The notes under the pieces: generated by a model
Database searches by the model: none
The model's input: the letters and a program-made list of their open reading frames with translations, nothing else
What the model was told of the DNA's origin: nothing
Assembly: GCA_000827205.1 (NCBI GenBank)
Contig: KN832559.1
Location: 371,167-435,166, forward strand
From: Plicaturopsis crispa FD-325 SS-3
Taxonomy: Eukaryota; Basidiomycota; Agaricomycetes; Amylocorticiales; Amylocorticiaceae
Direction of reading: 5' to 3'
Length of the DNA: 64,000 nucleotides
Made by a program: the position numbers and the translations under genes
Shown: positions 22,141 to 34,773 of the stretch, one piece after another
Numbering within the stretch: position 1 is the first letter of the stretch
Layout of the letters: each line of letters opens with the position of its first letter

Positions 22141-23607
22141 ATGCTTTCTAGTGAGGAAGCTCGTGAGGAGCTAAAGGACATTGATGAGCGTATCGATGGA
22201 CTGGACGCCACCCGGAGTCGTCTTTTCCAAGACCTCCGACGAGTAGAGGCGTCGCTGAGAGCGGAACGTGCGCGTCGCGCCGAAATCAACAACACCAACA
22301 TCCCCGTTGGTTCCCTACCGCCAGAGATCCTTGCTATGGTTTTTCAGGAGACAGAAGAATTGCAATCCGCTGAGGCGCGTCCCCGATTCCGCGCTAAAAT
22401 TGCCTCCGTGTCACGGCGGTGGCGGTCTGTTGCTGTCGACTTGTTTCGCTGGTGGACGGATGTACACATCAAGATGTCTGCCCTCGAATACAAACGACTG
22501 CACACCATCCTTCCAGAAATACTCGCACGATCCAAGGGGGCCGCTCTTGCATTGACTCTCATATTTGATTGCGAGGTCTCCCCGTCCCGCTGCGGCAATG
22601 CCATGGACCTCGTTTCAATGCATCTCCACCGTTTGGAAGAGCTCACAATTATTCTCGTCGAGACCGCCATTCCATGGGCCGCTTTGAAACGACTTGGTCC
22701 TGCACATGCGCCTATGCTTCGCCGCTTCACTCTCAACGGAAGCTTTCGAGACAAACGCACGGACCCGGTCCCTGATGACACCACCTTTTTCGGTGGTGGC
22801 TCACCGTCTTTGCAACAGCTGCACTGCATCCAGTTCAGCCCAACGCTAGCCCTTCCACCCGATTCTCGCTCAATCACCACTCTCGATATCTATATCAGCC
22901 GCAAAAATGCTAGCATCGATTTCCCCGAGCTCCGCCCTTTCTTTCGTAGCTTCCCGGCCTTGGAGATCCTTCGTGTCACGGACAATTTTGTTGCCGCATG
23001 GCCCTTGAATGAAATCGAGCTATCGAGCGACCCGGCGATCCTTCCTTGTCTGCGCTCGCTATCCATAGCAATAGGCACATCCTCCAGTCAATACCTTGTT
23101 TCCAATGTCCTAGCCTGCCTGGCCGCGCCCCTCTTGGAAACAGTGGAGCTGGAGAACATCTCCGCCTTCGACGAAGCTCTTCTAGAGGCGTTCAGCCCCG
23201 CTGCCAACGATGTTGGCCCTACCCGGTTTCCCAAAGTGCGCACATTGTCGCTAGTGGCCTGCGACTGGGACTCGCCCGAGGTGGTGTCGACCTGGGTTCT
23301 GGGGAGCGTCTTTCAAGAGCCTTCACATCTACTGTTCAAAGGTGGTGCGCCTGAGGTCGACAGTGCCATGCTCTGGTCATTGTTTATGGCCCCCAATGGC
23401 CGCCCATATGCGTCGGAACATATACGGGATGTTACTATTGGATGCGTTGATAACACCGCACTCGAAGTCCTCTGTGAAATCCTGGATGCCAGGAAGCAAC
23501 GCGACATCCTTGTACCGACGATTCACATTGACCAGGATCCTGAGTACTCCCAGGCAACGTTGAGTCGGCTGAGGACTCTCGCGACGGTGAAGGAGATGGA
23601 GGACTGA
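22141..23607 (+). CDS. F-box-like protein with leucine-rich C-terminal region
   Basis: A single exon of 488 aa, starting at the first in-frame ATG (MLSSEEAREELKDIDERI). Residues ~5-50 form a heptad-like coiled coil, then the F-box-like motif VGSLPPEILAMVFQETEE. ASVSRRWRSVAVDLFRWWTD is the WR-rich stretch that follows the F-box in many Agaricomycete proteins. The rest shows irregular leucine-rich spacing (LEELTIILVE, LQQLHCIQFSP, LEILRVTDNF, LETVELENIS). Expected role: SCF ubiquitin-ligase receptor; target unknown. The gene at 44193-45653 shares this plan and many positions, so it is a dispersed paralogue. It is distinct from the pair at 11.7-14 kb. Confidence 0.78.
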   Translation: MLSSEEAREELKDIDERIDGLDATRSRLFQDLRRVEASLRAERARRAEINNTNIPVGSLPPEILAMVFQETEELQSAEARPRFRAKIASVSRRWRSVAVDLFRWWTDVHIKMSALEYKRLHTILPEILARSKGAALALTLIFDCEVSPSRCGNAMDLVSMHLHRLEELTIILVETAIPWAALKRLGPAHAPMLRRFTLNGSFRDKRTDPVPDDTTFFGGGSPSLQQLHCIQFSPTLALPPDSRSITTLDIYISRKNASIDFPELRPFFRSFPALEILRVTDNFVAAWPLNEIELSSDPAILPCLRSLSIAIGTSSSQYLVSNVLACLAAPLLETVELENISAFDEALLEAFSPAANDVGPTRFPKVRTLSLVACDWDSPEVVSTWVLGSVFQEPSHLLFKGGAPEVDSAMLWSLFMAPNGRPYASEHIRDVTIGCVDNTALEVLCEILDARKQRDILVPTIHIDQDPEYSQATLSRLRTLATVKEMED

Positions 23608-23748
23608 TTGACGTGTTGTCTGAGATAGCATGCGTAGGCAAACTACGCACACCCTCAATATTAATGATACTAGCGGAAAGCAACAAGAATACATTTATAC
23701 AATATGAACTACGAGTGGGAGCAGAGTAAGAAAGCGGCATCCAACAGC

Positions 23749-25037
23749 CTAGTCGTCGTCCGAGTCGCTCCCATAGTCCGCAAGAGCAAGCGTCGCGGAT
23801 TTGAGTGGCGGGGCAGATTTCTGCACCACAGGCGCAACGCCATTCCGTTTCCGGATCTCCGCGAAGTACTTCAAACCCTCTAGCGTATCGGCACTGAGCA
23901 AGCCCATCGCCGCCGGCTGCGGCTGTGGTTCTGGAGACGCGCTTTCCTCGATATCGACTCTTCTCCGCTTGGCTCCTGGCTCCCCATCGTTCCCCTCACC
24001 CTCTTCTTCGAACTCGATAGTGTTCCCCTCTTCATCAAGCACATCGCCATCCTCCAGGGCACGCACTGACCGCATGGCATCGACTATGCGCGGGTCCATC
24101 CGTGCGCGTATCGCTTCTTGGCCCATGTCCTCTAGCCGCCGCTTTTCTGCCACTTTTTGCACAGGGTTCGGGTCCTCCGTTGCCCAGCGGACATTCAGGA
24201 TCTCATCGTTGTCGAGGGATTGGCATGCCATTGCCTCCTTGGCGAATTGGGCGTGAACTTCATGCACGTATGTCACAAACGCGACACTGCGATATTGTAG
24301 GATTCGTACTGAACGCGTAATGGGAGTTAGTGGCTGAACATTGTGCATTTTCGGAAGAGACGTACTGCGTTCAATGACCCCGAATTCTTTGAAATGCCTA
24401 TTCACGACTTCCTCCGTCTCCTGCCCGTTCCCCGTCTCCTTGATCCGACCGACATACAGTGTCCTGTTTTGTCGGTTGAAACTACCAACACCACCCATGT
24501 CGTCTCTGTAGTCCGAGAACTTGTCGCGGGCGAAGCAGTCTTTCGAGCTATCCGGCATAGCGGTGTTGGGATCGGGTAGTGTGTGCTGGTACTCGCACTC
24601 CCAGCCGTATGGACAACAGCCGCGCGCAAAGAATATACAGCAGTACTTGATGCCGGTGGTATTGGCACGGGTGAGCCCTGCGTCGCGCTTGATGCTGCAT
24701 CGCGTCTGGGATTTTGTTTTGCTGCAAGATGGCGTCAGTAGCAGCCTCACATCTTATGGAGTGGAAACATACTTGGAGTAACTATCCTCACGGTCGCCTC
24801 CTGCCCATTTGTTGTACCATATATCTGCGCAACGAGTTAGGTATATGAAAGTGTTTTGGCAACAAACAAAGGGTACTCACTGTACTCCTTGCCCGTCTGC
24901 GGCGTTTCTTTCTTCTCTACATCTCCTGGCTTGACTTGCTTCCGTGCAGGCTTGAGCTTTTTCGCGGGTTTCGGGACGGCGGCTACGGCTGCTTGCTCTG
25001 GGATTGCGACGGCAGTCTCGGTTTCGTTGGAGCTCAT
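23749..25037 (-). CDS. CWC2: Pre-mRNA-splicing factor CWC2
   Basis: CWC2/RBM22 belongs to the NineTeen complex, contacts U6 snRNA and helps shape the catalytic core of the spliceosome. Exons run from ATG 25037 (MSSNETETAVAIPEQ) through a lysine/proline-rich start and the short YNKWAGG exon. The Torus/zinc-finger region includes CSIKRDAGLTRAN and the CCCH finger CCIFFARGCCPYGWECEYQH, then DKFSDYRDDMGGVGSFNR. An RRM follows with RNP2 TLYVGRI and RNP1-like YRSVAFVTYVH, and LNVRWATEDPNP after it. The C-terminus has an acidic stretch, an RRR cluster and ends ADYGSDSDDD. An intron lies within the RRM after FGVIERS. Length and order fit the fungal family. The gene is divergent from the DUF2415 gene, sharing about 236 nt of upstream sequence. 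Confidence 0.93.
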
Positions 25038-25273
25038 GGTTATAGACGGAGGAGTTGAAGCTGAAGAGCAATGATGACCGTGAGGTGCAGAGGAATTGGC
25101 GAGAACTACATGAAAATAGTACTTTTTGACCTGTAATTACTATATTTAGATGCGATTGCGTCAAATATTAGCCCCGCCCCCTTGTCCCGTCTCCCCACCA
25201 TTTGCGCGCATGAGCTTTCTCAGTCTGCAACCTCCATCACGTTGCTTATATCGATACGAAAACACTGTCGACA
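25038..25273. promoter_or_regulatory. Divergent promoter region between CWC2 and the WD40 gene
   Basis: Only 236 nt separate the two start codons, so basal promoter elements must be shared or overlap. No specific site was recognised. Confidence 0.5.
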
Positions 25274-27119
25274 ATGGCAAGGCATCCGCCGTTACTACTG
25301 TCGCCAGTGCCGCTGACTCGTCCCGCGACTGTCGATATTGCCCATGTGTATGTCCTTCGTTGTCCGTTTGCAGATCCCCCATACTTAGTGGCACCGATGA
25401 TCGAGACAGGCAACTGCGCGATCTCGTCATATGTCCGCAGGAGCGCGGGGTGCTGAACTACGTCCAGCACGAATCCATTATCGAGCATGACATTAGGCAC
25501 CCTGACTCGGCGCCGAGGACCATCGCAAAGCTGGGATTCAGGCCCAATTCCATCGCGTCGCTTTCGCTGCCGGATACGGACAACACCCTCCTAGCTGCGG
25601 GAGGGCAGGACACGGAGATATACGTGTCCATGTACGGTGCACGCCCGGAAGGACGTCGGAAGAGGATCATATGGAGCGTCCAGGATCAACTGGGAGCGTC
25701 GATCAATAACGCGGTCATGCTCACTTCGTTGAACCTGACGAATTCCAACGAGAGCAGCGTCGAGCCCCGACTGGTGGTCAGTAACAACGATGGGGCTGTT
25801 CGGTTTCGTGACATCCCTATTCGCGGAGATAACACGTCGAAGATGCTTCAGGATGCTGGTATGCTGAGATTAGACGTGCCCGTCAACCACTGTACGTCGG
25901 TATCCTATATCACGCCACTGATACTTCTTGACCGTCTTTGATGTAGCCTCGATTTCGCCTGACGGACGTACTCTGCTTAGTATTGGTGACTCGTCCGAAG
26001 TGTACCTGCACCATCTTTCAGGTGGCTCTCGCATATCCTTCAGCCCTATCGGCACTCTCAATATTCCACCCCATTCCACCACGCGCACACATATCAGGCG
26101 CTCTGCTCTAGCAGCAGCCTTTTCTGCGGCTTTCTCTACGAACGGGTCGAAGTTTGCCGTCGCTTCGCAGGAGGGCACTGTCACCGTATGGGATGTACGT
26201 AGCACAAAGCCACTCAAAATATTGGAGACGGATGTGTCGCGTGGCTCCTTTGGCAGGGTGGATGGGAACGGGCTTGCTAGTGGATGGCTGAGCGACGATC
26301 CTTTTGACTGGTCGAAGAATGGCCCGCACTCTAGAGCTCCCGGATGGTGTGTCCGAAGTGTGAAATTTGGCTCTGGAGGGTGCTATGGACATTCGGGCAG
26401 GGAGGTCATGGCATTCACAGAGGTGTGTCAATCTGCATTCGAGTTGAAGTGTGCTTTTGTTGATGCTTGTAAATTAGCACACGTCCCTCGTTCACATCGT
26501 CGACGCGACGACATTCGAAACAGAGGAAATCGTGCGCATTCCGAATATAGCCAACCCACCGCCACTTCGCCCGCCATCTTGCTCTCGCTCACCGACACCT
26601 CCGCGATATCTTGTGTCGCGTACCGGCGCGCGCACAATCCTCGCCCCCTCGCATCCCCTATCAGAGAGGCGTGTTCCAGGGATGACGGCCGCCCCGCCGA
26701 GCGATCGTGCAGAAGACAACTTCTCGGACGAGCTGCGGATCGGAAGACATGGGTCGCATATACAACACATAGAGCGTCCCATGTACGAGGACAACGACGA
26801 CGGTCGCGACGACGAGCCATATACCGAAGAGAATTACGACGAGAGGTTTGACCGCGACATGGAGGTGGAGGTGGAGGCGGACGAACTGGACACCAACTCA
26901 CATTTCTCCTCCGACTCGCGCTCGCCATCTCCCGACGATCTACGCACACCGCACGATGTCGGCGTCCGCGGTGAGGTTGAAATCGATTTGACAGGTGTTT
27001 GCTTCGACCCTAGCGGAGGGTGGCTATATGCTGCGAGCACGACCGGTGTAGCGGAATGGAGGATACGCGGTGCGGAAAAACGGTGGTGGCTAGGATCCGA
27101 GGACTCTGAATGGGCATGA
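25274..27119 (+). CDS. WD40 repeat protein with DUF2415
   Basis: Exon 1 is 25274-25347 (MARHPPLLLSPVPLTRPATVD), joined over a 41-nt intron to 25389 (GTDDRDRQLRDLVICPQERG). The protein continues LNYVQHESIIEHDI, AAGGQDTEIYVSMY, PRLVVSNNDGAVRFRDI, then SPDGRTLLSIGDSSEVYLH, FSTNGSKFAVASQEGTVTVWDV and WCVRSVKFGSGG: a beta-propeller with recognisable WD units. HTSLVHIVDATTFETEEIVR leads into DUF2415-like sequence, an acidic low-complexity insert (around 26780-26900), and a last repeat GVCFDPSGGWLYAASTTGVAEW. This resembles the uncharacterised WD repeat proteins of yeasts that carry DUF2415. No biochemical role can be assigned; scaffold function is likely. Stop TGA 27117-27119. Confidence 0.85.
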
Positions 27120-27445
27120 CAGCGTTGCGTCCCCGTTCCTGTCGCCTGCTTTGTTCGCACTGGACGTTTGTACTGTTTTTTTGGATAGGTCTGTACTTAC
27201 TAGTGTATATCCCCCTGCTATGTAGCATATTTTCTTCTAGTTGAACATGATCTTGGGGCAAAATCTGATAAACAAATGGGTTGAAAAATGATAAGATAAA
27301 GTAGCACGCCATGTGCAAGACGAATTGCTCCGAGTCCTTGCTGTTGCTCATAAACCGCGCGCTGTCCATCGTGTATTCTCCGTCTTGCTTTCACTTCCCA
27401 GTTACAAACCGACGCAGTTAGCGCTTCTGCGCGCTACAAACTTGC

Positions 27446-30144
27446 ATGGCGTCGCTGGCCTTCCGCGCAGTTCCGTGCTCGCGCAGGACACTCGTCAGCT
27501 ATTTCGCCTCTACCGCTACTGCGGTGCGCCCAAACCCCCTCAGTGCTGGAAGCGTGCGGGGCTTGCAGCGGCTGGCATGTAGACCTTCGCCTTCGCCCAG
27601 GTTCTTAGGCCGTGCATTCCAAAGCACAACACCCCAGCAACCGCCCTCGCAGCCTCCTCCGACACCTGTACCCAAGCCTTCGGCGCAGGGTCCGAAGGAC
27701 TTGGTGAGCGACTCCGACAATGTCAGCAATAAAGAGCAGAGACGGCGCGATTGGAGCATAATGAGCAAGCTCATAGAACATGTGTGGCCGGCTGGTGACT
27801 GGTGGACGCGAGGGAGGGTCATCTTCGGATTCGCATTGCTCATCGGCGGGAAGGTCTGCTGCACCTCTTTTTTCCGCCGTAATGATGATTTACTGAACTC
27901 TGTCGTAGGTACTGAACGTACAAGTTCCATCACTATTTAAGAATGTCATAGATTCGTTGAACGTAGACATTGCGGACGCGTCGACCGTATGGGTCGTCGC
28001 AGGCTCTTTAATCCTTGGCTGTACGTGTCAGGAATCACTGGGGAAAACCACAGTACCACTGACGACTAGAATATAGATGGTGCTGCTCGGGTAGGCGCAT
28101 CGCTCTTCGGCGAAATGCTCAACGCCGTGTTCGCGAACATCGGGCAGCGTGCCATCCGCAAAGTCGCTCGTGAAACGTTTGGCCATTTGTTGGACATGGA
28201 CCTTAAATTTCATCTCTCTCGTCAGACGGGCGGGTTGACGCGTGCCATCGACCGCGGGACTAAGTACGTTGCGCTTACAACAACAGTCACCTGCCATCCC
28301 TCACAACTAGACTGCATTGAAGAGGAATCACGTTCCTGTTACAGGCAGTCATATTCCGGATAGTTCCAACAGCGCTGGAGATTTCTCTCGTCTGCGGTAT
28401 ACTAGTAAGTCAAGCATTCACTTGCGCAAGTGGTCGCAACCTGCTGACGCTACCAATTGCAGACATACAAATTTGGATGGGATTTTGCAGCGATCACCAT
28501 TGCTACGATGGCCGCATATACGTGGTTTACGGTCCGGACAACATCCTGGAGGTACTCTAAAGCTCTTCCATCATTTTTCACCGTTGCATTGCTGACTGAG
28601 CCATCTAGGACGCAATTCCGCCGTGAGGCAAATAAAGCTGACAACAGAGCTGCATCCACCGCTGTAGACTCCCTCATAAATTACGAGGCCGTTAAGGTAC
28701 AGTGCATACTCATGCCTTCTGTTGTGGACATCCCCAGACGCGAACTTCCTAGTAGCATTTCAACAACGAGAAGTACGAGATCGCGCAATACGACAAGCAC
28801 CTATCCGCCTACGAAAAGGCGTCGGTCAAGATCACGACCTCGCTCGCGTACCTCAACTCTGGACAGAACGTCATCTTCTCGAGTGCTCTCACGTTGACGA
28901 TGTTCCTTGCCGCGCAGGGTGTACTCAATGGTGGGCAACAGTTCTTTTTTGAAATTCGACCAGGCTCAGAATGATAACGATGGACAGGAACCATGACCGT
29001 TGGCGACCTCGTAATGGTCAACCAGCTTATTTTCCAGCTTTCGCTTCCCCTGAATTTCTTGGGGTCCATATACCGAGAAATGAGGCAAAACCTGCTCGAT
29101 ATGGAAGTTCTGTTCAGGCTGCAAGCAGAAAATCCACCTCCTAAGGTAGGCTCTTTCCATTCCATTCGAACACATGATACTGAGCGATGGAGCAGGATAA
29201 ACCGGATGCGAAGCCATACGACTTTAAGGGTGGTGCGATTCGCTTCGAGAACATTTCCTTCGGGTATCACCCTGCGCGCCCAATCTTCCGCAATCTATCC
29301 TTCTCCATCCCCGCGGGAAAGAAAACCGCCATAGTTGGACCGTCGGGCTGCGGCAAATCGACTGTCTTCCGCCTTCTCTACCGATTCTACACGCCATCAT
29401 CGGGGCACATATTCGTAGATGACCAGGACATCCACGAGCTGCAGCTTCAAAGCTTCCGAAAGTCCGTCGGTGTCGTCCCTCAAGATACGCCCTTGTTCCA
29501 CGCGGACGTCATGCACAATGTGCGGTACGGCCGCCTGGATGCGAATGACGAGGAAGTGATGAAGGCCGCACAGAAGGCGAACGTGCACGAGAGCATCATG
29601 CGTCTGCCCGAGGGCTACGCGACCCCCGTTGGTGAGCGGGGCCTCATGATAAGTGGCGGCGAGAAACAACGGTTGGCTGTGGCACGGGTACTTCTCAAAG
29701 ACCCGCCGATCTTGTTCTTCGACGAGGCGGTGAGTTCAGCTTAGGGTCCTGTCTGCGGTGATCGTCCAGTGTGCTGACCCTTGCCCTTAGACGTCGGCAC
29801 TGGATGCGCACACCGAATCCGAGTTGATGAAGAATATCAACACTGGTCTGCTAGATCGGGCGCGCACGAGCATCTTCATTGCGCATCGATTGAGGACGGT
29901 CGTCGAGTCAGGTATGTACCTTGTGCCCCTCTCTTGGCATGTCGCTAAATTTTGCGGTGTGGCAGACCTCATCATTGTGCTCAAAGAAGGTGAAGTCGCC
30001 GAGCAAGGTACACACGAGGAATTAATGCGGAAAGGAGGGCTGTACTGGAGTATGTGGCAGCAGCAAGCGTCCTCGGACATCTTCGCCGACATCGACGTTG
30101 AGGAGAAGGATGGAAATGGTGCCTCTAGGGAAAACTCGGTGTAA
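27446..30144 (+). CDS. ATM1: Mitochondrial ABC half-transporter ATM1 (Fe-S export)
   Basis: ATM1 exports a glutathione-linked sulfur or Fe-S species from the matrix for cytosolic Fe-S protein assembly and iron sensing. Seen: an Arg/Ser-rich start ([19 protein letters not shown]) fitting a matrix-targeting sequence; a Pro-rich linker; [21 protein letters not shown]; the transmembrane region with [18 protein letters not shown] and [19 protein letters not shown]; and, spliced, [17 protein letters not shown]. The nucleotide-binding domain has Walker [11 protein letters not shown]-loop VVPQDTPLF, signature [15 protein letters not shown], Walker B ILFFDEATSALD (split by an intron) and the switch IAHRL. 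Spliced order and motifs match Atm1/ABCB7 throughout. About ten exons; stop TAA 30142-30144. No defect seen. Confidence 0.95.
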
Positions 30145-30619
30145 AACGGTCCCATCGCAATGCATTCGATGGATATACCATTAGCATGCATTGCACGTCG
30201 GTTTGAGTTCACATAGGCGGGCGGATGTCCGTCTCGGTCCATCGGTAGGTGCGACTGCTGGTGCAGAAGCTCGAGGTTCTGCGTTCATGTCTCGATGCCT
30301 TGCCATTCCTGAGACCCGAGAGCGCTTGTGCGCCATTTATGCCATTCAATCCCCAGTCTCAGTAATAAGGCGCCTGCGCGCTGAGCACCGGGCTCTTACC
30401 ATGACCTACCATGAGGCTCATGATCACTTGTTTTACCGTGAAGATCGGAGTAGAACTTGCGGGGGGAACAGCCCGCATGACGTGGAGCACTTACGCGTTA
30501 GATGTGCCAACATTCGACCCGCCAAAGACATGTTATGGAACCAATGCGAGGGAGAATATGAACATGGGCAGATCCGGTGTTATGCGGGGAAATCCGAGGT
30601 ATGTGGTCTTGAACAAAAC
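30145..30619. other. Convergent 3' intergenic space
   Basis: Lies between the stop of ATM1 (plus) and the stop of the LRR gene (minus). Open frames here are short and overlap on both strands. I see no gene. Confidence 0.5.
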
Positions 30620-33300
30620 TCATTCGATCCGGCCTCTCAGCCAGCTGAGCAATCCTTTGGTTCCCTCGCGCTCCCACACCCGTCGCTGTGGGACACGGAA
30701 ACTGCCCGGAACAAGAACGATTGAGCGCCAGCCACCAAATATTCGTATGCGGCCGAAAGAAAAACTCACATATTCCCGTCGACCAAAAACACATCGAGAG
30801 GCAGTAGGCCCAGTTCGGGCGCGAGCTTTCCAATCTCGTTCTCGCGGAGATCGAGCTCCTCGAGCTTCCATCCTGGCACGTCGCGGTTCCCTTTGAACAG
30901 CTCTGCAACGCTCACCAGGCCGTCGAGCTCTGTGAGTCGGTTTCCTCGGAGACGCAGCTGGCGAAGCCCTTTACGCGGGGGCTGTGCGAATTCACCGGTC
31001 CCAGGCGATTCCAAGATTAAGTTCGATAGTGTCTCCGGCGCCAGTGCCGCACTTGTCAACACGTTGAACGAGAGATCCAGTGTACGAAGGCTGGGGAATA
31101 ACTGCACGAGCAGAGGCAGGAGCGGCTCGGTCGTCCGTGGGGGCGTTGACGCACCGGAGACGGTCGCATCCGCTCGCGAGACTGCGACCCTGTCGCCGAG
31201 CCCACATCCCTCGAGGCTTAACTCCTCCAGTCTCGGAAGCAGCTCCCCTTCGCTTGCCGGCGGCAGGCTGAAGCTGATGTCCAATCGGCGGTTTGCGAGA
31301 GTGAGTGTCCTCAAAGTCTGTGCAAAAGGCTGGACGGATATAACGCTGAGCGGCAGCGTGGGTGTAGGCAGCATGAGGTCTGCCTTTTCAGACGTGCTCC
31401 GCGTAGACCAAGACGAGGAAGCCAAGGAGATCGCGCGGCTGTGGTTCTTCGGAAGTGGTGCGGAAGGGGGCAGTACCAGCGTTTGTGTGCTCGCCGAGTA
31501 ATAGTGAGAATTGGCGAGCATGTCGGAGACACTCGAAGAAGCTGGGATGGGAGATGCCGAGGGTTGTCCATGCCCCAACGTTGAGGGTGATGACGATGCA
31601 GCGGCTTGCGCTGCCGCTGCTGCACGAGCGCGCCTTTTCCCTCCTTCCGTCAACAACCCCTGCTCGGCTTCAATCTCCCATGGTTCCTTCGCAAGAGGCT
31701 CTGCTGCTGCTTTCTTTGCCTCCGTCTTGTGAGCTGTGACCGCAGGTTTTGGGGCGCTGCGAGCGGATCTTCTTTCCAACTCGAGCTCCCAGGGCTCTTT
31801 GACGACCTTCTTCCCCACAACCAGCGACAGAGTACCCGCCGGTGGCTCTCCGCTCGTAGTCACGTCCACGCTGATATCCTGCTTGACGCTCTTCAGTGCT
31901 ACCTGGACAGCATCTGCGGATATACTGGTCTCTGAGAGATCGAGCAGTGACAATTTGGGGAATGGAGGGGCAGACGCGCCGTCGAAAAGGTCGGCGGGAA
32001 ATGATGCGTCTCCGCCAAGGTCGGCGTGTTCGAAGCGCAGCTGTTTTAGATTCTCCAGCCTGCCCAGCGCACGGAGCAGGGAGTCTGTACCTTTTCCCAG
32101 CGGGTTTGCAGACAGGTCGATTTTTGACAAGGACGCAGGAAGCCCAGTGGGGGTGTGGTCAATCGATGAGGCGGTTAATTTGTTATGCGACACATCGAGA
32201 GTGAGCAAACGAGGTAGCGGAGATGAGGCACGCGCCACTGCAGGAGCAAAGAAACTTCCGCCGCTGTAGCTGGACCGCGATTTCTCTTCAGAATAACCTG
32301 AAAAGGTCTCAGTGAATGGCAGCGATGTAAGGAGATTGTGCGAGAGATTGAAGTATGTGAGATGCGGAAGTGCGAATATGTTTATGGGCAATGCGGTCAA
32401 TGCGTTATGCGACAAGTCGAGGTTCGTGAGAGCCGTTAGATCGGCGAATGTGTCCGGTAAAGTAGCAATTTTGTTCTCGTGGAGCTACAGACAGCGCATA
32501 TTGAGATCAGTGGGATATCGAATATGTAACAAGAGAGTAGCAACCTACGTCAACGGTCTTCAATGACCCGAATAATGATATCTCATGTTGAATTTCGACG
32601 ATATCGTTATGCCACATTTTCAGCACTTGTAGGTCCTGCGCTTCAAACCAAGCTGGAGCGTGTTTACGCCCTGGTATATCTGTCGTTTCGCTGGCTGAAG
32701 ACAGCGGCGGTTCATTCGGCACAGAGGGAAGTGGATCGGGTGTCATTCCCAAGTGTATCTCAAATAGTGCCGATGGTATGCATGGTAAAGATCGCGTTGG
32801 TAAACTGACAATTCCTTTTCGCAAATGCCTTGAATAGTCAATTCCGCTGAGCCCAAGTATCACATAAGTGTAGAATCACCTGTGTTTCTTCCGCGCTCGA
32901 TGGTTTCTTTGACGCTCCATCGACCCAGCTCTGCAACATTGTCGTCATCCGAGGGTTTAACAGCATCCGCCAATGCGTATTCCAGAGAGTCCATAGTGTC
33001 TAGCCCGCCGCCACCAGTACCACTTTTCATGGCAGATTTCTTGGCCTCGGCGCGCTTCAACGCGATAGCCTCTTTGATGCTAAGAGCTGGTTTGGTGGGA
33101 ACATCGGAGTCAGGAAGCGGTGGCGGGGGTGCAGTCGTTCGCGATGGCTTGTTGGGCGTCGATTTAGTGCGTAGGCGAGGCGTTGAAGGAGATCCAGGGG
33201 GCTTCAGTGGAGATGGTGCCCGCGACCGAGAAGGAGTCGCCAGAGTCTTTGGTGGCTGATTCCGGGGAGAACGCGCTGACGATTGAGGTATTCGTGACAT
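30620..33300 (-). CDS. LRRC40-like leucine-rich repeat protein
   Basis: Start ATG 33300 (MSRIPQSSARSPRNQPPK); the ATG four codons upstream is possible. The N-terminus is basic, Ser/Pro-rich and disordered, with helix SIKEAIALKRAEAKKSAMK. After an intron ending just before GIVSLPTRSLPCIPSALFEI come leucine-rich repeats (LQVLKMWHNDI, LTNLDLSHNALTALP, LTYFNLSHNLLTSLP, LLTLDVSHNKL). A Ser/Ala-rich linker with two copies of 'EPWE(L/I)E' follows, then more repeats (LRTLDLSFNVL, LRQLRLRGNRLTEL, LEELDLRENEI). The last intron begins after VDGN, and the final exon reads FRVPQRRVWEREGTKGLLSW, ending RGRIE at 30620. That tail is shared with LRRC40-type proteins. The role is unknown; protein binding is implied by the repeats. 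Confidence 0.85.
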
Positions 33301-34773
33301 TCTGTATGTCAATCAACGACAGAAACGAGAGTCTTTCTGTCTTGAAGACGTTGTATAGTGGCGAGACAGAGAGATTGTGGTGGTTTACGATAGAAAGTGA
33401 ATTCGCAAGGGCCGCTGCGTTTCTAGACGCGAGATACATGGTCCACGTGCGCGGGGCTTCTACAAGTTCGTCGCCGTATCGCAGACTCGCAAACTTGAAC
33501 TCCATTTTTCTTGCCTCGGGCGTATGACACCTCTCTGCGACAAGACTTGGATAAAGCGTTGACGAGACAGACCAGATATTGAACTGTGAGCTAGGATTCT
33601 GTCGCATTTGCTGTGTTTTCTCAACTTTACCACTGTAGTGAAGTTCCAGATACTAGACGAGTCCTCACGCTCGGATACGGGCGTCATACTGGATCACTAC
33701 AAGGCAAACGGAAATACACCCCGAATTTGCCCACTTCGAAATGCAAAATTCTATAGGCCAGTGGCTAATGGTCCCATCCACCCTCGAGTATCGCGGTATC
33801 TCAAATTCATGCCATACAACCAGCGCCAATAGCGTCAGTCGAGTCAGTCCTTGACATCTGTCACGGCGTCTTGTCCTGAACAGTTTTATCCTCATATATG
33901 TATGTTTGATACGGGGAGCTCACCGAGCCAGATGCTATGCCATTCCGTCATTTATTCTACCTCAGGTACGTCTTAGTTGCCCGAGCTCCCTGGATCGACG
34001 ACCACAATGCTGATAGCAACGCCAATCCACACTAGATTGCAGCTTATAGGCATTGTACAACACCTTCCCACTGGAGCCATGCTGTCTGAATACACGAGCT
34101 CTACTTCCTCTCATGCCGTCATGCACCGGATCTGCGGCCGAAACCGTGAGCGCGCTTAGATACAAAACAGACCCGTCGGTCTTCCCGAGGATTGCCAAAT
34201 TGACTTTCGTTCATACTGTTTGACTTCTATCGTACATACCGCACAATCCGAGAGCATACGAAGGTAAGTATAATCATGCCGTCCTCTACACTTAACACGC
34301 ACTGACGGATATTACAATGTGCATAGCTCACTCGTGATCCGCTCTCGAGGCCATCCCATATCCTGTCCCGAAATCGTCAGTGCTTGGCCTGATCGTCGGC
34401 ACGTTTATAAATGAGCCTGCATGGAGCTTTCAAAACACCTAACGCGCTGCAAGGGCCATCATCTCATACCCACACTCGCCACTCTTCCTGGTCTTTTCTG
34501 CTTACAGATGCACGATGAGAAGTCTGCGCCTACCTGCCCTCCGGTCTTCACAGCGCTGCACGGGATCCCCTCCGAACACAAGACATCACCTGCACTGGCA
34601 CAGCTCGGATGCCGTCCGAGATTTTATCGTGAACATTATCTTCGGCGATTTCCACCACGGCGATTTGCGATTCTGACAGATGTTTCACTGGCCTGCCACC
34701 GTCGAAAAGAGCATATATAACCTTCATGTTCGTGTACGTTCTCAGAGTCATCACCCGTCGTAAACTACTCACT
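33301..34773. other. Large intergenic region before the zinc-finger genes
   Basis: No exon chain found. It separates two divergent genes. A minus-strand frame at 33164-33607 extends the 5' side of the LRR gene in another frame and looks like chance. GC content is lower here than in the genes. Confidence 0.5.
34714..34720 (+). promoter_or_regulatory. Probable TATA box of zinc-finger gene 1
   Basis: TATATAA lies 54 nt before the chosen ATG (34774). The earlier ATG at 34726 begins only 5 nt after the box and would precede any transcript start, which supports the later ATG. Confidence 0.55.

Noticed and set aside
30590-30670. tRNA-like D-arm sequence (GCTCAGCTGGCTGAG) on the minus strand
   Set aside because: It lies in the last exon of the LRR gene, encoding the conserved C-terminus GLLSWLRGRIE, and has no T-arm.
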